64,000 nucleotides of DNA from Bacillota bacterium (GCA_023386955.1 JAEWIS010000038.1:248001-312000), one strand, 5' to 3'. Positions 33,336 to 42,707 are shown, counted from the first letter of the stretch. Numbers and translations: made by a program. Notes: generated by a model from the letters alone, not told the origin.

Positions 33336-33372
33336 CTGTCGTTTTTCCGTATAAGCATCTATGTACGAGAGA

Positions 33373-33645
33373 TTATTGTACACCGTCTCTCAGAGCTTTG
33401 CCGGGTTTGAAGGAAGTCACCTTGCTTGCGGGAATGTCGATTTCCTTGCCGGTTTGCGGGTTTCTGCCCTTGCGAGCGGAACGCTCACGAACCTCAAAGT
33501 TACCAAATCCAACAAGCTGAACTTTGTCGCCGCCTTGCAGCGCTTCGGTGATGGCCTCGAATACCGCTTCGACAGCTTTCGTAGCGTCCTTCTTGGACAG
33601 TTCGGAGCTTTCTGCAACCTTGGCGATCAAATCGGATTTATTCAT
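33373..33645 (-). CDS. hup: DNA-binding protein HU
   Basis: Histone-like nucleoid protein of 90 residues with the full HU signature [20 protein letters not shown] (about residues 46-65) and the N-terminal [12 protein letters not shown]. The beta-arm prolines and arginines that bend DNA are present. It is preceded by GGAGGTGA. Position between spoIVA and the mtrB/hep genes matches B. subtilis hbs. Confidence 0.98.
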   Translation of the reverse strand: MNKSDLIAKVAESSELSKKDATKAVEAVFEAITEALQGGDKVQLVGFGNFEVRERSARKGRNPQTGKEIDIPASKVTSFKPGKALRDGVQ

Positions 33646-33824
33646 GCATATTCACCTCCCCCCGGTATATTACATGTGTTTACCGATTCTTTCGGAATTA
33701 TACGTGTCCATTGGATAAAAACGAACAAATTCATAGTAATACACCGTCGGCCCAATTTCAAGTCGATAAATGAAGTTTTCCCTTACGGATACGACAAATT
33801 GCGTGTATTGGAGCATAAATAGGC

Positions 33825-33852
33825 AAAAAGCCCCAGCCTGCGGACCGGGGTT
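33825..33852 (-). terminator. Probable terminator of spoIVA
   Basis: Minus-strand 6-bp stem CCCCGG/CTGGGG (one G-U pair) with an 8-nt loop, followed by CTTTTTG, about 40 bp after the spoIVA stop. Confidence 0.6.
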
Positions 33853-33888
33853 CCACAGGCGGAGCTTTATGGAGGGGGAAGCTTGTAA

Positions 33889-35370
33889 TCAGAGAATGAT
33901 GGCGATCAGACCGCCGGAGCCTTCGTTGATGATCCGGCCCAGGGTTTCCTGGAGCTTGTAGCGGGCATTGTCCGGCATCATGGCCAGCTTGCCCTGGATG
34001 CCCTCCCGGACGATGGAATGGAGCGACCGGCCGAAGATATCGGATTCCCAAATCTTCAGCGGATTTTCTTCGAAATCCTGCATCAGATAACGGACCAGCT
34101 CCTCGCTTTGCTTTTCCGTCCCGATGATGGGGCAGAATTCCGACTCCACATCTACCCGGATCATATGTACCGAGGGGGCTGTGGCTTTCAGGCGTACACC
34201 GAACCGGGAGCCTTGGCGGATCAGCTCCGGCTCATCCAGCGCCATTTCGGCCAGAGTAGGCGGTGCAATGCCGTAGCCGGTGGTTTTGACCATTTCCAGT
34301 GCCTCTGCGAACTGGTCGTATTCCCGCTTGGCATGGGTAAAGTCCTGCATCAGCTGCAGCAGATGGTCCTTGCCGCGGATTTCCACACCGACTACTTCCT
34401 GGAGGATATGGTCATACAGCTCATCCGGGGCGAACAGATCGATCTCGGCTACACCCTGGCCCATGTTCATATCCGCCAAGGCGGCGCGTTCGATAAAGTC
34501 GTAGGCCCCGAATTGGCCTACCACACGGTCCACATCCCGCAGCCTGCGGATGTCCTGCACCGTGTCACGGACAGAGGATTCGAACTCCGTACGCAGCCAG
34601 TGCTTCTCATTTAACACCATCACCCAACTGGGCAGGTTCACGTTCACTTCATGCACGGGGAATTCGTAGAGCACCTCGCGCAGCACGGACAGCACGTCAT
34701 CTTCACCCATGGTTGCGGCGGACAAGGCCATGACCGGTATATCATACTTGGCGGACAGCTCGGCACGCAGCTCTTGAGCCGGCTCGCTGTCAGGCTTCAT
34801 CGTGTTGATGACCAGAATAAACGGCTTGCCGACTTCCTTCAGCTCGGCTACCACCCGCTCTTCCGCATCTACGTAAGAGGAACGCGGAATTTCGGCGATG
34901 CTGCCGTCTGTGGTAATGACTACACCGAGGGTGGAATGCTCTTGAATCACCTTGCGGGTGCCGATTTCGGCAGCCTCCTGGAAGGGAATCGGCTCATCGA
35001 ACCAGGGGGTGGAGATCATCCGGGGACCGGCTTCATCCTCATAGCCTTTAGCCCCTTGTACGGCATAACCGACGCAATCCACCAGCCGGACATTCACGTT
35101 CAAGCCTTCACCAACCGAAATTTGAACCGCATTGTTGGGAACAAACTTAGGCTCGGTAGTCATGATGGTGCGGCCGGCGGCGCTTTGCGGAAGCTCATCC
35201 ACCGCTCTCACCCGATCCGACTCGTTCTTGATGTTGGGAATAACCACCGACTCCATAAACCGTTTGATGAAGGTGGATTTCCCTGTCCGTACCGCTCCGA
35301 CCACCCCGAGATAGATGTCTCCGCCGGTGCGTTCAGCAATGTCCTTAATGATATCGACTCGTTCCAACAT
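33889..35370 (-). CDS. spoIVA: Stage IV sporulation protein A
   Basis: ATPase that polymerises on the forespore surface as the base of the spore coat. The 493-residue product has the Walker A GAVRTGKST (residues about 25-33), the long middle domain and the conserved C terminus MMPDNARYKLQETLGRIINE that binds SpoVM. The ATG follows AGGAGGGG. Expression is expected in the mother cell; a possible sigma-E promoter lies 150 bp upstream. Confidence 0.98.
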   Translation of the reverse strand: MLERVDIIKDIAERTGGDIYLGVVGAVRTGKSTFIKRFMESVVIPNIKNESDRVRAVDELPQSAAGRTIMTTEPKFVPNNAVQISVGEGLNVNVRLVDCVGYAVQGAKGYEDEAGPRMISTPWFDEPIPFQEAAEIGTRKVIQEHSTLGVVITTDGSIAEIPRSSYVDAEERVVAELKEVGKPFILVINTMKPDSEPAQELRAELSAKYDIPVMALSAATMGEDDVLSVLREVLYEFPVHEVNVNLPSWVMVLNEKHWLRTEFESSVRDTVQDIRRLRDVDRVVGQFGAYDFIERAALADMNMGQGVAEIDLFAPDELYDHILQEVVGVEIRGKDHLLQLMQDFTHAKREYDQFAEALEMVKTTGYGIAPPTLAEMALDEPELIRQGSRFGVRLKATAPSVHMIRVDVESEFCPIIGTEKQSEELVRYLMQDFEENPLKIWESDIFGRSLHSIVREGIQGKLAMMPDNARYKLQETLGRIINEGSGGLIAIIL

Positions 35371-35519
35371 GATCCCCTCCTGAATTCCTTCAAAATGTAG
35401 TACACCAAGCGCCGGAGCATCCCGCCGATCCGTTTCTCCTGCCCTTCCTGTACCCGAAAAAGATGACTGATGTGCACCGCATTGGAAGCCACACTCGTAC
35501 CATCTTTTGGACTAGTAAA

Positions 35520-35547
35520 AATATATGTGTACAGCCCCGGAATATGA
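35520..35547 (-). promoter_or_regulatory. Possible sigma-E promoter of spoIVA
   Basis: Minus strand TCATATT at 35547-35541, a 13-nt spacer and CATATATT at 35527-35520. This approximates the sigma-E consensus (ATATT, 14 nt, CATACAnT). The region 35371-35695 otherwise holds no convincing gene. Confidence 0.4.
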
Positions 35548-35695
35548 CAGAGAATTCTATAGTAAAATTCCCGGGAGTGCCCACGGTCCAATTCGGCTTT
35601 CCGCAAGGTATGCGCAAAGCTTCCCCGATTTATGATATATGAGCGGTCAGCAGGGCTTATGCATGGCACGCCAATCTAAAAAAAAGCCTGAACGC

Positions 35696-35717
35696 AAAAA
35701 AAGCTGCCGCAGCAGCT
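35696..35717 (-). terminator. Terminator of the ferredoxin gene
   Basis: Perfect 6-bp stem AGCTGC/GCAGCT with loop TGCG, followed on the minus strand by seven Ts, about 13 bp after the ferredoxin stop. Confidence 0.85.
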
Positions 35718-35729
35718 CCATGCTTGTCC

Positions 35730-36074
35730 TTACCACAAATCCTCTTCCTCCTGCTGGCGTTTCAGCTGCGCTCTTATGGCCGCTTTAAGCGGTTCCTCCG
35801 GCAATTCTACCGTTACGGCCCCCGTCACCCTGGCTTGGCAGGCAAAGCGGTATCCTTGGGCCTCCAGAGCCCCCAGCTTGGCCTTCTCCGCTTGCTTCGG
35901 CTCCGTAAGCCCTTCCACCCCGCCGACGACCCGCACCTTGCACATCAGGCAGCTTAAACCGCCGCTGCACCTGGTTCGGACCGCCACCTTCGCCTGTCTC
36001 GCCGCCTCCAGCAGCGTCAATCCCGCACGGACGTTCACCCTCTTCCCATCCGGCAAAAACTCTACCTCCGGCAT
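35730..36074 (-). CDS. 2Fe-2S ferredoxin
   Basis: The 114-residue protein has a beta-grasp ferredoxin fold with cysteines spaced as C-x5-C-x2-C (CSGGLSCLMC, about residues 36-45) and a fourth in FACQ (about 79), the spacing of adrenodoxin-type ferredoxins. A charged helical tail (AAIRAQLKRQQEEEDLW) follows. The redox partner is not evident. It is a single-gene unit between spoIVA and spoVIF. Confidence 0.88.
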   Translation of the reverse strand: MPEVEFLPDGKRVNVRAGLTLLEAARQAKVAVRTRCSGGLSCLMCKVRVVGGVEGLTEPKQAEKAKLGALEAQGYRFACQARVTGAVTVELPEEPLKAAIRAQLKRQQEEEDLW

Positions 36075-36157
36075 AAGGCATCTCCCCTTTCTATCTCTTT
36101 CAAATGATGCATGCTATCATCATACCATCCGAGGGAAAATCAGAAAATCCGATTACG

Positions 36158-36183
36158 CAAAAAGACCGCCCTGAGGCGGCCGG
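36158..36183 (-). terminator. Terminator of spoVIF
   Basis: Minus-strand stem GCCGCC/GGCGGTC with loop TCAG, followed by TTTTTGCG, about 20 bp after the spoVIF stop. Confidence 0.75.
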
Positions 36184-36201
36184 TAAAAGAAGAGCAAAAT
36201 A

Positions 36202-36486
36202 TTATTTTTTGCCGCCCATCATCATTTTCATTAGGGCTTCCATATTGTTGGGATTCAGATTGCTTCCCTTAACTGCCTTCACAATTTCACTCATCGTCTG
36301 CTCCGAAACCGGGACATTCACCATCGACGCCACCTGCTTAATCAGTTGACGCAGCTGCTCCTCGCTTTGCATAGTGCCGGGCTTCACATTGCTGGCGAGC
36401 TTATGAATATCCTTTTGGGTAACGGATTTGCCGGTTTTGCTCTTGACAGCCTTCAGCACATCCTTGGACATATCTTTGCCGGGCAT
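36202..36486 (-). CDS. spoVIF: Stage VI sporulation protein F
   Basis: Small sporulation protein of 94 residues, which in B. subtilis is needed for assembly of late coat proteins. Recognisable blocks are MSKDVLKAVKSKTGKSVTQK, IHKLASNVKPGTM and LIKQVASMVNVPVSEQTM. The ATG at 36486 has GGAGGT 6 nt upstream. The C terminus MMKMMMGGKK is methionine-rich. Confidence 0.87.
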   Translation of the reverse strand: MPGKDMSKDVLKAVKSKTGKSVTQKDIHKLASNVKPGTMQSEEQLRQLIKQVASMVNVPVSEQTMSEIVKAVKGSNLNPNNMEALMKMMMGGKK

Positions 36487-36582
36487 CGGTATACCTCCCC
36501 TATTCCTTTGGCGTTCATCGCCGGATAGGGTATTGTATGACAACGTCCCGGAATTGGTTTGGGCGGACGTAGGCTTATATGA

Positions 36583-37623
36583 TCAGCCTAACCACTTGCC
36601 CGCGGCCTCCTGGGCGATCTCCTCAATCTCATGGGTGCGGACGCGGCCCATCAGATCCTCCACGCCCCGCTTGGGCTCCTTGCCCTCAAACAGCACCTGG
36701 TACAGCACCTGGGTGATGGGCATACGCACCTGATGGTGTTTGGACATTTCGTAGGCGGCGCGGGTAGTCTTGACCCCTTCCACCACCATGCCCATCTCCT
36801 CCAGCACCACAGCCAAAGGTTTGCCTTGGCCAAGCATATACCCGGCCCGCCAGTTGCGGCTGTGCCGGCTGGTGCAGGTTACGACCAGATCCCCGAAGCC
36901 GGATAGTCCCGCGAAGGTCAGCGGATTGGCCTCCAGAGCCACACCCAGGCGGGCGATCTCCGCCAGCCCCCGGGTCATGAGAGCCGCCTTGGCATTGTCG
37001 CCAAACTGCAGGCCGTCGCTCATCCCCGCTCCCAAGGCGATAATATTCTTCAGCGCACCGCTCACCTCCACCCCGACTACGTCAGGGTTGGTGTATACCC
37101 GGAAATACGGACTCATGAAGAGGTCCTGAGCCGCCTCTGCGGCTTCCAGCTGCTTGGCTGCCACCACAATCGTGGTGGGACACTTCACGATGACCTCCTC
37201 CGCATGGCTCGGCCCGGACAGGACCACGATCCGGTCCGGGTTCTGCTGCGGCAGCTCCTCGGCGATGACGGAGGTCATCCGCTTCAGAGAGTCGGCCTCG
37301 AAGCCCTTGGCGGCATGTATGACCAGCGTGTGGGGGGACAGGAAGGGCTGCATATTGCCCGCTACCTCACGCATCCCCGACGACGGGGCAGCCAGCACAA
37401 CAGCCGCTGCGCCTCGTACCGCTTCCTCCAGGCTGAGGGTGGCATGGATGTTCCCGGACAGGACCGCATCCTTCAAATAACGGCTATTGGTATGTAGGGC
37501 ATTAATTTCATGAACTTGCTCGGGATGCCGGGTCCATAAGACAACCTCATGACCATTGTCCGCCAGCACAGAGGCCAATGCGGTTCCCCAGCTGCCCGCT
37601 ACAAGCACAGCGGTTTTTTTCAC
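36583..37623 (-). CDS. gpsA: Glycerol-3-phosphate dehydrogenase [NAD(P)+]
   Basis: Makes sn-glycerol 3-phosphate for phospholipids. The 346-residue product has AGSWGTALASVLADNGHEV at the N terminus, VLSGPSHAEEV and the catalytic Lys region EVSGALKNIIALGAGMSDG. The nucleotide-binding loop, normally G-x-G-S-W-G, reads V-A-G-S-W-G here. The start is a GTG at 37623, supported by GGAGGT 9 nt upstream. It lies 39 bp after plsY, which uses its product. Confidence 0.95.
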   Translation of the reverse strand: MKKTAVLVAGSWGTALASVLADNGHEVVLWTRHPEQVHEINALHTNSRYLKDAVLSGNIHATLSLEEAVRGAAAVVLAAPSSGMREVAGNMQPFLSPHTLVIHAAKGFEADSLKRMTSVIAEELPQQNPDRIVVLSGPSHAEEVIVKCPTTIVVAAKQLEAAEAAQDLFMSPYFRVYTNPDVVGVEVSGALKNIIALGAGMSDGLQFGDNAKAALMTRGLAEIARLGVALEANPLTFAGLSGFGDLVVTCTSRHSRNWRAGYMLGQGKPLAVVLEEMGMVVEGVKTTRAAYEMSKHHQVRMPITQVLYQVLFEGKEPKRGVEDLMGRVRTHEIEEIAQEAAGKWLG

Positions 37624-37662
37624 AGGCGACCTACCTCCCTTGTCACATTTGAGGGAATACAC

Positions 37663-38262
37663 TTAGCATACCTTCTTCTTCGCTCCCAGCTTGTTTTCCT
37701 TCCCCTTGGCCAGCTTGACAATGTTGCTGCGGTGCCGGACGAAGGCGAACAGCGCCACCAGCAGACTGATCCAGAACAGCTCCATCGACCGGTCCAAAAG
37801 CAGGATAAAAACGGGAATGAATGCAGTAAACAAAAGCGATCCCAAAGAAACGTACCGGGTGATCACAATAGTAACAATAGCGATAATCCCTGCCAATAAT
37901 GACGGCAAAAAAGCAAGCGACGCCATAACACCGATGGTGGAGGCAATTCCCTTGCCCCCTTTAAAGCCAAAAAACACCGGCCAGTTATGGCCGACAATTA
38001 CCGCAACCCCACAGATGATCCGGGCCCAGATCATATCCTGACCCAACCAAACCGGCAGCCACACGGCGGCAATCCCCTTCAGCACATCCAGGCTCAGCAC
38101 CGCTATCGCCGGTCCTTTGCCCAACACGCGGAGGGTATTGGTCGCCCCCGCATTCCCGCTGCCGTGCTGGCGGATATCGATGCCCTTCAGCATCCGGCCC
38201 ATCAGGTAGCTGAAGCTGATGGAGCCCAACAGATACGCAATAACCGCTGCAACCATCCACAT
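37663..38262 (-). CDS. plsY: Glycerol-3-phosphate acyltransferase PlsY
   Basis: Membrane enzyme that acylates glycerol 3-phosphate from acyl phosphate. The 199-residue product has about five helices and the family loops GSISFSYLMGRMLKGIDIRQHGSGNAGATN, of which GSGNAGATN is the signature, and FKGGKGIAST (about 105-114). The ATG at 38262 has GGGGAG 8 nt upstream. That ribosome site begins right at the end of the der terminator U-tract. Confidence 0.95.
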   Translation of the reverse strand: MWMVAAVIAYLLGSISFSYLMGRMLKGIDIRQHGSGNAGATNTLRVLGKGPAIAVLSLDVLKGIAAVWLPVWLGQDMIWARIICGVAVIVGHNWPVFFGFKGGKGIASTIGVMASLAFLPSLLAGIIAIVTIVITRYVSLGSLLFTAFIPVFILLLDRSMELFWISLLVALFAFVRHRSNIVKLAKGKENKLGAKKKVC

Positions 38263-38275
38263 AACCAACACTCCC

Positions 38276-38303
38276 CAAAAAGCCTTCCGTTAGGGGAAGG
38301 CTT
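38276..38303 (-). terminator. Terminator between der and plsY
   Basis: Perfect 9-bp stem AAGCCTTCC/GGAAGGCTT with a 6-nt loop; the minus-strand U-tract runs directly into the plsY ribosome site (TTTTTGGGGAG). Confidence 0.85.
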
Positions 38304-38319
38304 GCTCTTCTATTACCTA

Positions 38320-39648
38320 TTAATCCTCCGATTTGCGGCGGGTGAACAGCCGCAGGGGAGTTCCTTCGAAATCAAATGCTTCCCGGATTTTGTTCTCCAG
38401 ATACCGCTCATAGGAGAAATGCATCAGCTCCGGATCATTGACGAATATCATGAATGTCGGCGGCTTCACCGCCACCTGGGTGGCATAGTTCAGCTTCAGA
38501 CGGCGGCCCTTATCCGTCGGCGGGCTGTTCAGCGCCACCGCCTCGTTGATAAGGTCGTTCAGGACGTGAGTGACCACGCGCATGGAGTGATTTTCGGCCA
38601 CCTTATTCACCACCGGGTACAGCTTTTGCAGGCGCTGGCCGGTTTTGGCGGAGACGAATACAACAGGGGCGTAGGACATAAACAGGAAATGGTCCCGGAT
38701 TTTGGTGGTGAATTGCTGCATGGTTTTATCGTCCTTCTCCACCACATCCCATTTATTCACCACAATAATGCTGGCTTTGCCCGCTTCATGGGCATACCCG
38801 GCAATATGCTTATCCTGTTCGATAATGCCTTCCTCACCGTTGATGATCACCAGCACCACATCCGCCCGCTCGATGGCCTTCATAGCCCGCATCACACTGT
38901 ATTTTTCAGTAGATTCATAGACCTTGCCCCGCTTGCGCATACCAGCCGTATCGATGAGCACATACTTCTGGCCGTCCTTCTCAAACGGGGTGTCAATGGC
39001 GTCCCGGGTGGTTCCCGCCACATCGCTGACGATAACCCGTTCCGAACCCAGCATAGCGTTCACCAGGGAGGACTTGCCCACATTGGGCCGGCCGATCAGC
39101 GCAACCTTGATGACGTCCTCGCCGTATTCATCCCCCGTATCCTCCGGAAAATGCTTGCTGGCCTCATCCAGAAGATCGCCAATGCCCAGCCCATGCGCTC
39201 CGGAAATGCCTACCGGGTCCCCGAAGCCCAGGGTATAAAATTCATAGATATCGTCCTGCCGCTGGATATTATCCACCTTGTTTACCGCCAGGACAACCGG
39301 CTTGCCGGATTTGTACAGAATTTCGGAAATTTCCTCATCCGTTGCGGTAACGCCCGCTTTGGCATCCACCATAAAAATAATGACATCGGCCTCTTCAATG
39401 GCCAGCTCCGCCTGAACGCGCACGGAACGGAGGATTTCATCCTCGCCGTCGATTTCGATGCCGCCGGTATCGATAATGTTAAATTCCTGCTCCAGCCATA
39501 CTCCCTTGCCGTAAAGCCGGTCGCGGGTCACACCGGGCTTATCCTCCACAATGGCCAACCGGTCGCCAATGATCCGGTTAAAGATTGTGGATTTGCCCAC
39601 GTTGGGTCTCCCCACAATCGCAATAATAGGTTTGGCCAATCCGTTCAC
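38320..39648 (-). CDS. der: Ribosome biogenesis GTPase Der (EngA)
   Basis: Double-GTPase needed for assembly of the 50S subunit. The 442-residue product has two G domains, each with Walker [11 protein letters not shown] (about residues 10 and 185), DTGG and DTAG switch motifs and NKVD/NKWD, followed by a C-terminal KH-like domain. The gene order der-plsY-gpsA is common in Bacilli. Confidence 0.98.
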   Translation of the reverse strand: MNGLAKPIIAIVGRPNVGKSTIFNRIIGDRLAIVEDKPGVTRDRLYGKGVWLEQEFNIIDTGGIEIDGEDEILRSVRVQAELAIEEADVIIFMVDAKAGVTATDEEISEILYKSGKPVVLAVNKVDNIQRQDDIYEFYTLGFGDPVGISGAHGLGIGDLLDEASKHFPEDTGDEYGEDVIKVALIGRPNVGKSSLVNAMLGSERVIVSDVAGTTRDAIDTPFEKDGQKYVLIDTAGMRKRGKVYESTEKYSVMRAMKAIERADVVLVIINGEEGIIEQDKHIAGYAHEAGKASIIVVNKWDVVEKDDKTMQQFTTKIRDHFLFMSYAPVVFVSAKTGQRLQKLYPVVNKVAENHSMRVVTHVLNDLINEAVALNSPPTDKGRRLKLNYATQVAVKPPTFMIFVNDPELMHFSYERYLENKIREAFDFEGTPLRLFTRRKSED

Positions 39649-39723
39649 TCCCTACATCATTACTATCTGTCTCGCAAAAGCTTCCAAAAACCTGCATGTC
39701 TCATGATAACAAAATAACCTCAC

Positions 39724-39775
39724 AAAGGGAAGTCTTGCCTTCATCCGGAGGCGGGAGCAGCACAAGACTACCTTC
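39724..39775 (-). other. Intergenic hairpin after the YIEGIA unit
   Basis: The minus strand can form an interrupted stem (GGGAAGGTAGTCTTG with CAAGACTTCCC) just after the capping-subunit gene. The following T-tract is short, so it is a weak terminator at best. Confidence 0.4.
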
Positions 39776-39785
39776 CCTACCGTCC

Positions 39786-39971
39786 CTATGCTTTGTGGTC
39801 CACCACAATCAGCTGCCCGTTTCCCAGATCATGGACCGAGGCGTCCAGTATTTTCTCCAGACGGAACGCCAGCTTTTGCCGGTCTTCCTCCAACGCAGCA
39901 ATAAAGACGGGAGCGCCGCCTCCGGCAACGGTGCTAGGGTCAGACGTGACAACCGCTACGATTTTCCCCAT
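39786..39971 (-). CDS. Small YIEGIA capping-type subunit
   Basis: A 61-residue protein (MGKIVAVVTSDPSTVAGGGA...) that matches the small family annotated as the capping complex subunit for YIEGIA. It has a single alpha/beta module ending in GQLIVVDHKA. The ATG follows AGAGGGGGAAGG. It lies 21 bp after the YIEGIA gene, so the two are almost certainly co-expressed. Function is not established. Confidence 0.75.
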   Translation of the reverse strand: MGKIVAVVTSDPSTVAGGGAPVFIAALEEDRQKLAFRLEKILDASVHDLGNGQLIVVDHKA

Positions 39972-39992
39972 GGTTCCTTCCCCCTCTCCTGC

Positions 39993-40901
39993 TCAAAGCC
40001 GGTCTCCCGAATGGACATGGGCCTCCACCGGAAGCCGGACCGCACTCTCCAGAAGCGGCACCCGCTTGACCACAGACAAGGCCAGCCCCTGGTCAGGCTG
40101 GGGCGGAAGCAGCATTACCGCCAGACGCCCGTCATTCATGTCCAGCTTGGCCATTGGCAGCAGGGAGGGTTCGCCTGTGTCCCGGTAGACTCCCATTATC
40201 GTACAGGCGTCATGCAGCAGGGCTTGCCGCTGGCCGATGCTGGACAAGGTGATGCGGCTGTTCTTATCCTTGGGCTTCAGAATACAGCCGATGCCGTGTT
40301 CGCGGATCAGCCGCCTGGTTTCATCCAATCCCACATTCATGATATAGATATCCCCCACATAAAGATCAGGTCCGTCTATGCGTACCGGGGCTGCTTCCAC
40401 ATGGGCGATACTGGACAAGGATTTGCCGGTTTTATAATAATTGGAGATGAGAAGCGCCAGAATTCCGGCCGCGGCTCCCCAATACCAGCCGAACAGAATG
40501 CCGCACATGGAGGCCACCAGGGCCGTGAACATAACCATGTAATTGCGCCCCTCAAAAACCATGGCGATTCCTTCTATATAAGTGGCGCCCCGCGGTACCA
40601 GCTCCATACTGTCGATATTGGTCAGAGTCTGCCGCTCCATGTTCCGGACATCACGGAATTGCTGTGCAGCCAGCGTCAGAAAGGTGACGGCGGTATATTG
40701 CTTTTCCAGCAGCGACGGAACCGCAAGCGACCCCAGGGAGGCGGCGATCAGCCCCAACGCCAGATGGATGATCCGGCCATGGGGGTAGGTGGGATATTGC
40801 CTGTAATCCGTGCGGAGCATAGACAGTCTTGCCAATATGCCGAACACAATCCCTGTTACGATTCCGGCTGTATAGGGAGATTCGAAAAGCTCCATCACCA
40901 T
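39993..40901 (-). CDS. YIEGIA domain membrane protein
   Basis: The 302-residue protein has about four or five hydrophobic segments in the first 150 residues, the family-naming motif GATYIEGIAMVFEGRNY (about 104-120), and a soluble C-terminal half. The family is found in spore formers and is probably sporulation-linked, but its function is unknown. The ATG follows GGAGGG by 6 nt. It is followed by its small partner and preceded by another membrane-protein gene. Confidence 0.82.
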   Translation of the reverse strand: MVMELFESPYTAGIVTGIVFGILARLSMLRTDYRQYPTYPHGRIIHLALGLIAASLGSLAVPSLLEKQYTAVTFLTLAAQQFRDVRNMERQTLTNIDSMELVPRGATYIEGIAMVFEGRNYMVMFTALVASMCGILFGWYWGAAAGILALLISNYYKTGKSLSSIAHVEAAPVRIDGPDLYVGDIYIMNVGLDETRRLIREHGIGCILKPKDKNSRITLSSIGQRQALLHDACTIMGVYRDTGEPSLLPMAKLDMNDGRLAVMLLPPQPDQGLALSVVKRVPLLESAVRLPVEAHVHSGDRL

Positions 40902-40920
40902 TCACATCCCTCCCGTCCCG

Positions 40921-41526
40921 TTATCGTTTGGTCCCCTGCCTCATGCCTTTTGACGCCAGCTTGCTCACAGCCTCCAGCAGAACCGACAGTCCTCTGGTCA
41001 AACAGAGCACAAGCCACCAGTGGTCCGCAAAAGCGGCGCCGCCGGCGAATCTTGCGGAATCCCGGTGAAACCAGACATACAGCGCCTCAGAGACAGTCAG
41101 ACCTATAGACAGGGCAATCCATTGCCAAAGCGCCCCTCTGCCCAGGAGCAGCGTAATAACGGCAATGATAAGAGCACCATTCAGCCATGCATGTCCTTGG
41201 GGCGCCACTGCAGCCCATCCGCCCAGCTCCCGCAGCAAACAGTCGAAGGTGCCCAGGAGTAAGCCGCATACCCAAACATGGGCGCGGAGGAGCGGGGTTT
41301 TCAGTATGCCGGTCACCGCCGCTGCGCAGATCAGTAGATACGGGAGTGTAAATTGGACCTCCACCCCGCCCCATTCCACCTTAAACATAGCAGCGATCAG
41401 CCATCCCGTAAAAAAAGCAAGAAGGCCCGCAAGCGGGATTCCGGGAAGCAGGATATCCTTCCAGCCGCTGGCCAGAAGGATCATGGTCACACTGATTAAA
41501 ACCAGGGACAAGTAGCCAGGATTCAT
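40921..41526 (-). CDS. YphA-like membrane protein
   Basis: The 201-residue protein has about six hydrophobic segments (for example LSLVLISVTMILLASGW and LPYLLICAAAVTGIL) and a basic C terminus. By size, topology and position between fni and the der cluster it corresponds to B. subtilis YphA. No function is known. The ATG at 41526 is 6 nt after GGGGG. Confidence 0.68.
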   Translation of the reverse strand: MNPGYLSLVLISVTMILLASGWKDILLPGIPLAGLLAFFTGWLIAAMFKVEWGGVEVQFTLPYLLICAAAVTGILKTPLLRAHVWVCGLLLGTFDCLLRELGGWAAVAPQGHAWLNGALIIAVITLLLGRGALWQWIALSIGLTVSEALYVWFHRDSARFAGGAAFADHWWLVLCLTRGLSVLLEAVSKLASKGMRQGTKR

Positions 41527-41546
41527 ATCCATCCCCCGATTACATA

Positions 41547-41585
41547 ATCCCCCAAAAAGAAAATGAAGCTTTCAGGGGGAGCCCC
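41547..41585 (-). repeat. Degenerate relative of the trp-leader palindromic element
   Basis: Shares the outer arms of the elements at 20134-20260 (GGGGCTCCCCC at one end and TTTTTGGGGGAT at the other on the minus strand) but has a shorter, different interior. Confidence 0.55.
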
Positions 41586-41615
41586 ACTCACGCTGTAAGT
41601 GTTTGGAACCCACCT

Positions 41616-42707
41616 CTAGTATGAGTTACCGGAAGAACTTTCATGCGAGTGCGGCTTGCCCCTGCTTCTTCTGGCCAAAGCCTCCGGTTCCAGTCCCCGG
41701 GCACGGCACCATTCCGCCGTTTCCCCGAGAATCACGACCGGACAGTTCCACAGCTCCTGTACCGTTCCGGCCCCCAGAGCGGACATCACCAGAAGCGTCT
41801 CCTCCTTGATCTCCGTAATGCCCCGGATAAGACCCTCCAAACCCGATTGCTGCAGCAGCCGGAGGAACAAACCCGCCATTCCAGCCGCCGATGCGCCTAA
41901 AGCCAGAGATTTAACAACCTCCAAGCCGTTGCGGAGGCCTCCGCTGGCGATCATACCGCCATTGCCGTAAACAGGCGCGCATTCCAGCAGCGCAACCGCC
42001 GTACTGCATCCCCATTGATTGAGAGCCTGGAGGGGCCGGCTCCGGCGGGCATTCTCGATAGCGGCAAAACTCGTCCCGCCCGATCCGCCCACGTCAAGAG
42101 CTTGGATCCCTGCCGCCTTCAGGCGTGCTGCCGCTTCGCCAGCTATCCCAAAGCCAACCTCCTTGACGATAACCGGCACACCCGCAGCCTCTGCAATCCG
42201 GCTGATCCGCTCCACAGTTCCCTGGAAATCCCGCTCTCCCTCCGGCATGAGCAATTCCTGCATTACATTCAAATGAATCTGTAATGCATCGGCGGAAATC
42301 ATGTCCACCGCCTCCAACGCTTGCTCCAGGGTGGCCTCTGCCCCCAAATTGGCTATCACAATACCGTCCGGGTTCATTTTGCGCACAACCTGGTAGCTGG
42401 CCCTCATGGATTTATCCTTGATAGCCGACATTTGGGACCCGACCGCCATGGCCAGGCCTGTTTCCCTGGCGGCAACAGCCAATTGGCCGTTAATGGCTTC
42501 CGTCTCCTGCGCTCCCCCAGTCATGGCATTAATAAGAATCGGCGAACTCAAATTGAGTTCGCCGATTCGTGTAGCCAATGAAACGGAAGAGAGAGAAATG
42601 TCCGGCAGGGCATTGGGAACAAGCCTCACGTCCGACAGTCCGTTGCGGCCTTGGGGCCGGAGGGACAGGGCGTGATGAATATGCTCCATCTTGCGGGATA
42701 TCCTCAT
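41616..42707 (-). CDS. fni: Type 2 isopentenyl-diphosphate delta-isomerase
   Basis: FMN-dependent interconversion of IPP and DMAPP, which feeds the heptaprenyl chain of menaquinone and the cell-wall lipid carrier. The 363-residue TIM barrel has INAMTGGAQETEAIN (about 59-73), QIHLNVMQELLMPEGER and the FMN phosphate region SGGLRNGLE. The ATG follows GAGCGGGG by 7 nt. It lies 19 bp after the S1-domain gene. Confidence 0.94.
   Translation of the reverse strand: MRISRKMEHIHHALSLRPQGRNGLSDVRLVPNALPDISLSSVSLATRIGELNLSSPILINAMTGGAQETEAINGQLAVAARETGLAMAVGSQMSAIKDKSMRASYQVVRKMNPDGIVIANLGAEATLEQALEAVDMISADALQIHLNVMQELLMPEGERDFQGTVERISRIAEAAGVPVIVKEVGFGIAGEAAARLKAAGIQALDVGGSGGTSFAAIENARRSRPLQALNQWGCSTAVALLECAPVYGNGGMIASGGLRNGLEVVKSLALGASAAGMAGLFLRLLQQSGLEGLIRGITEIKEETLLVMSALGAGTVQELWNCPVVILGETAEWCRARGLEPEALARRSRGKPHSHESSSGNSY

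Noticed and set aside
35208..35669. A 153-codon frame overlapping the start of spoIVA
   Set aside because: Most of it overlaps spoIVA in another frame, there is no good ribosome site, and the non-overlapping part lies in the spoIVA promoter region.
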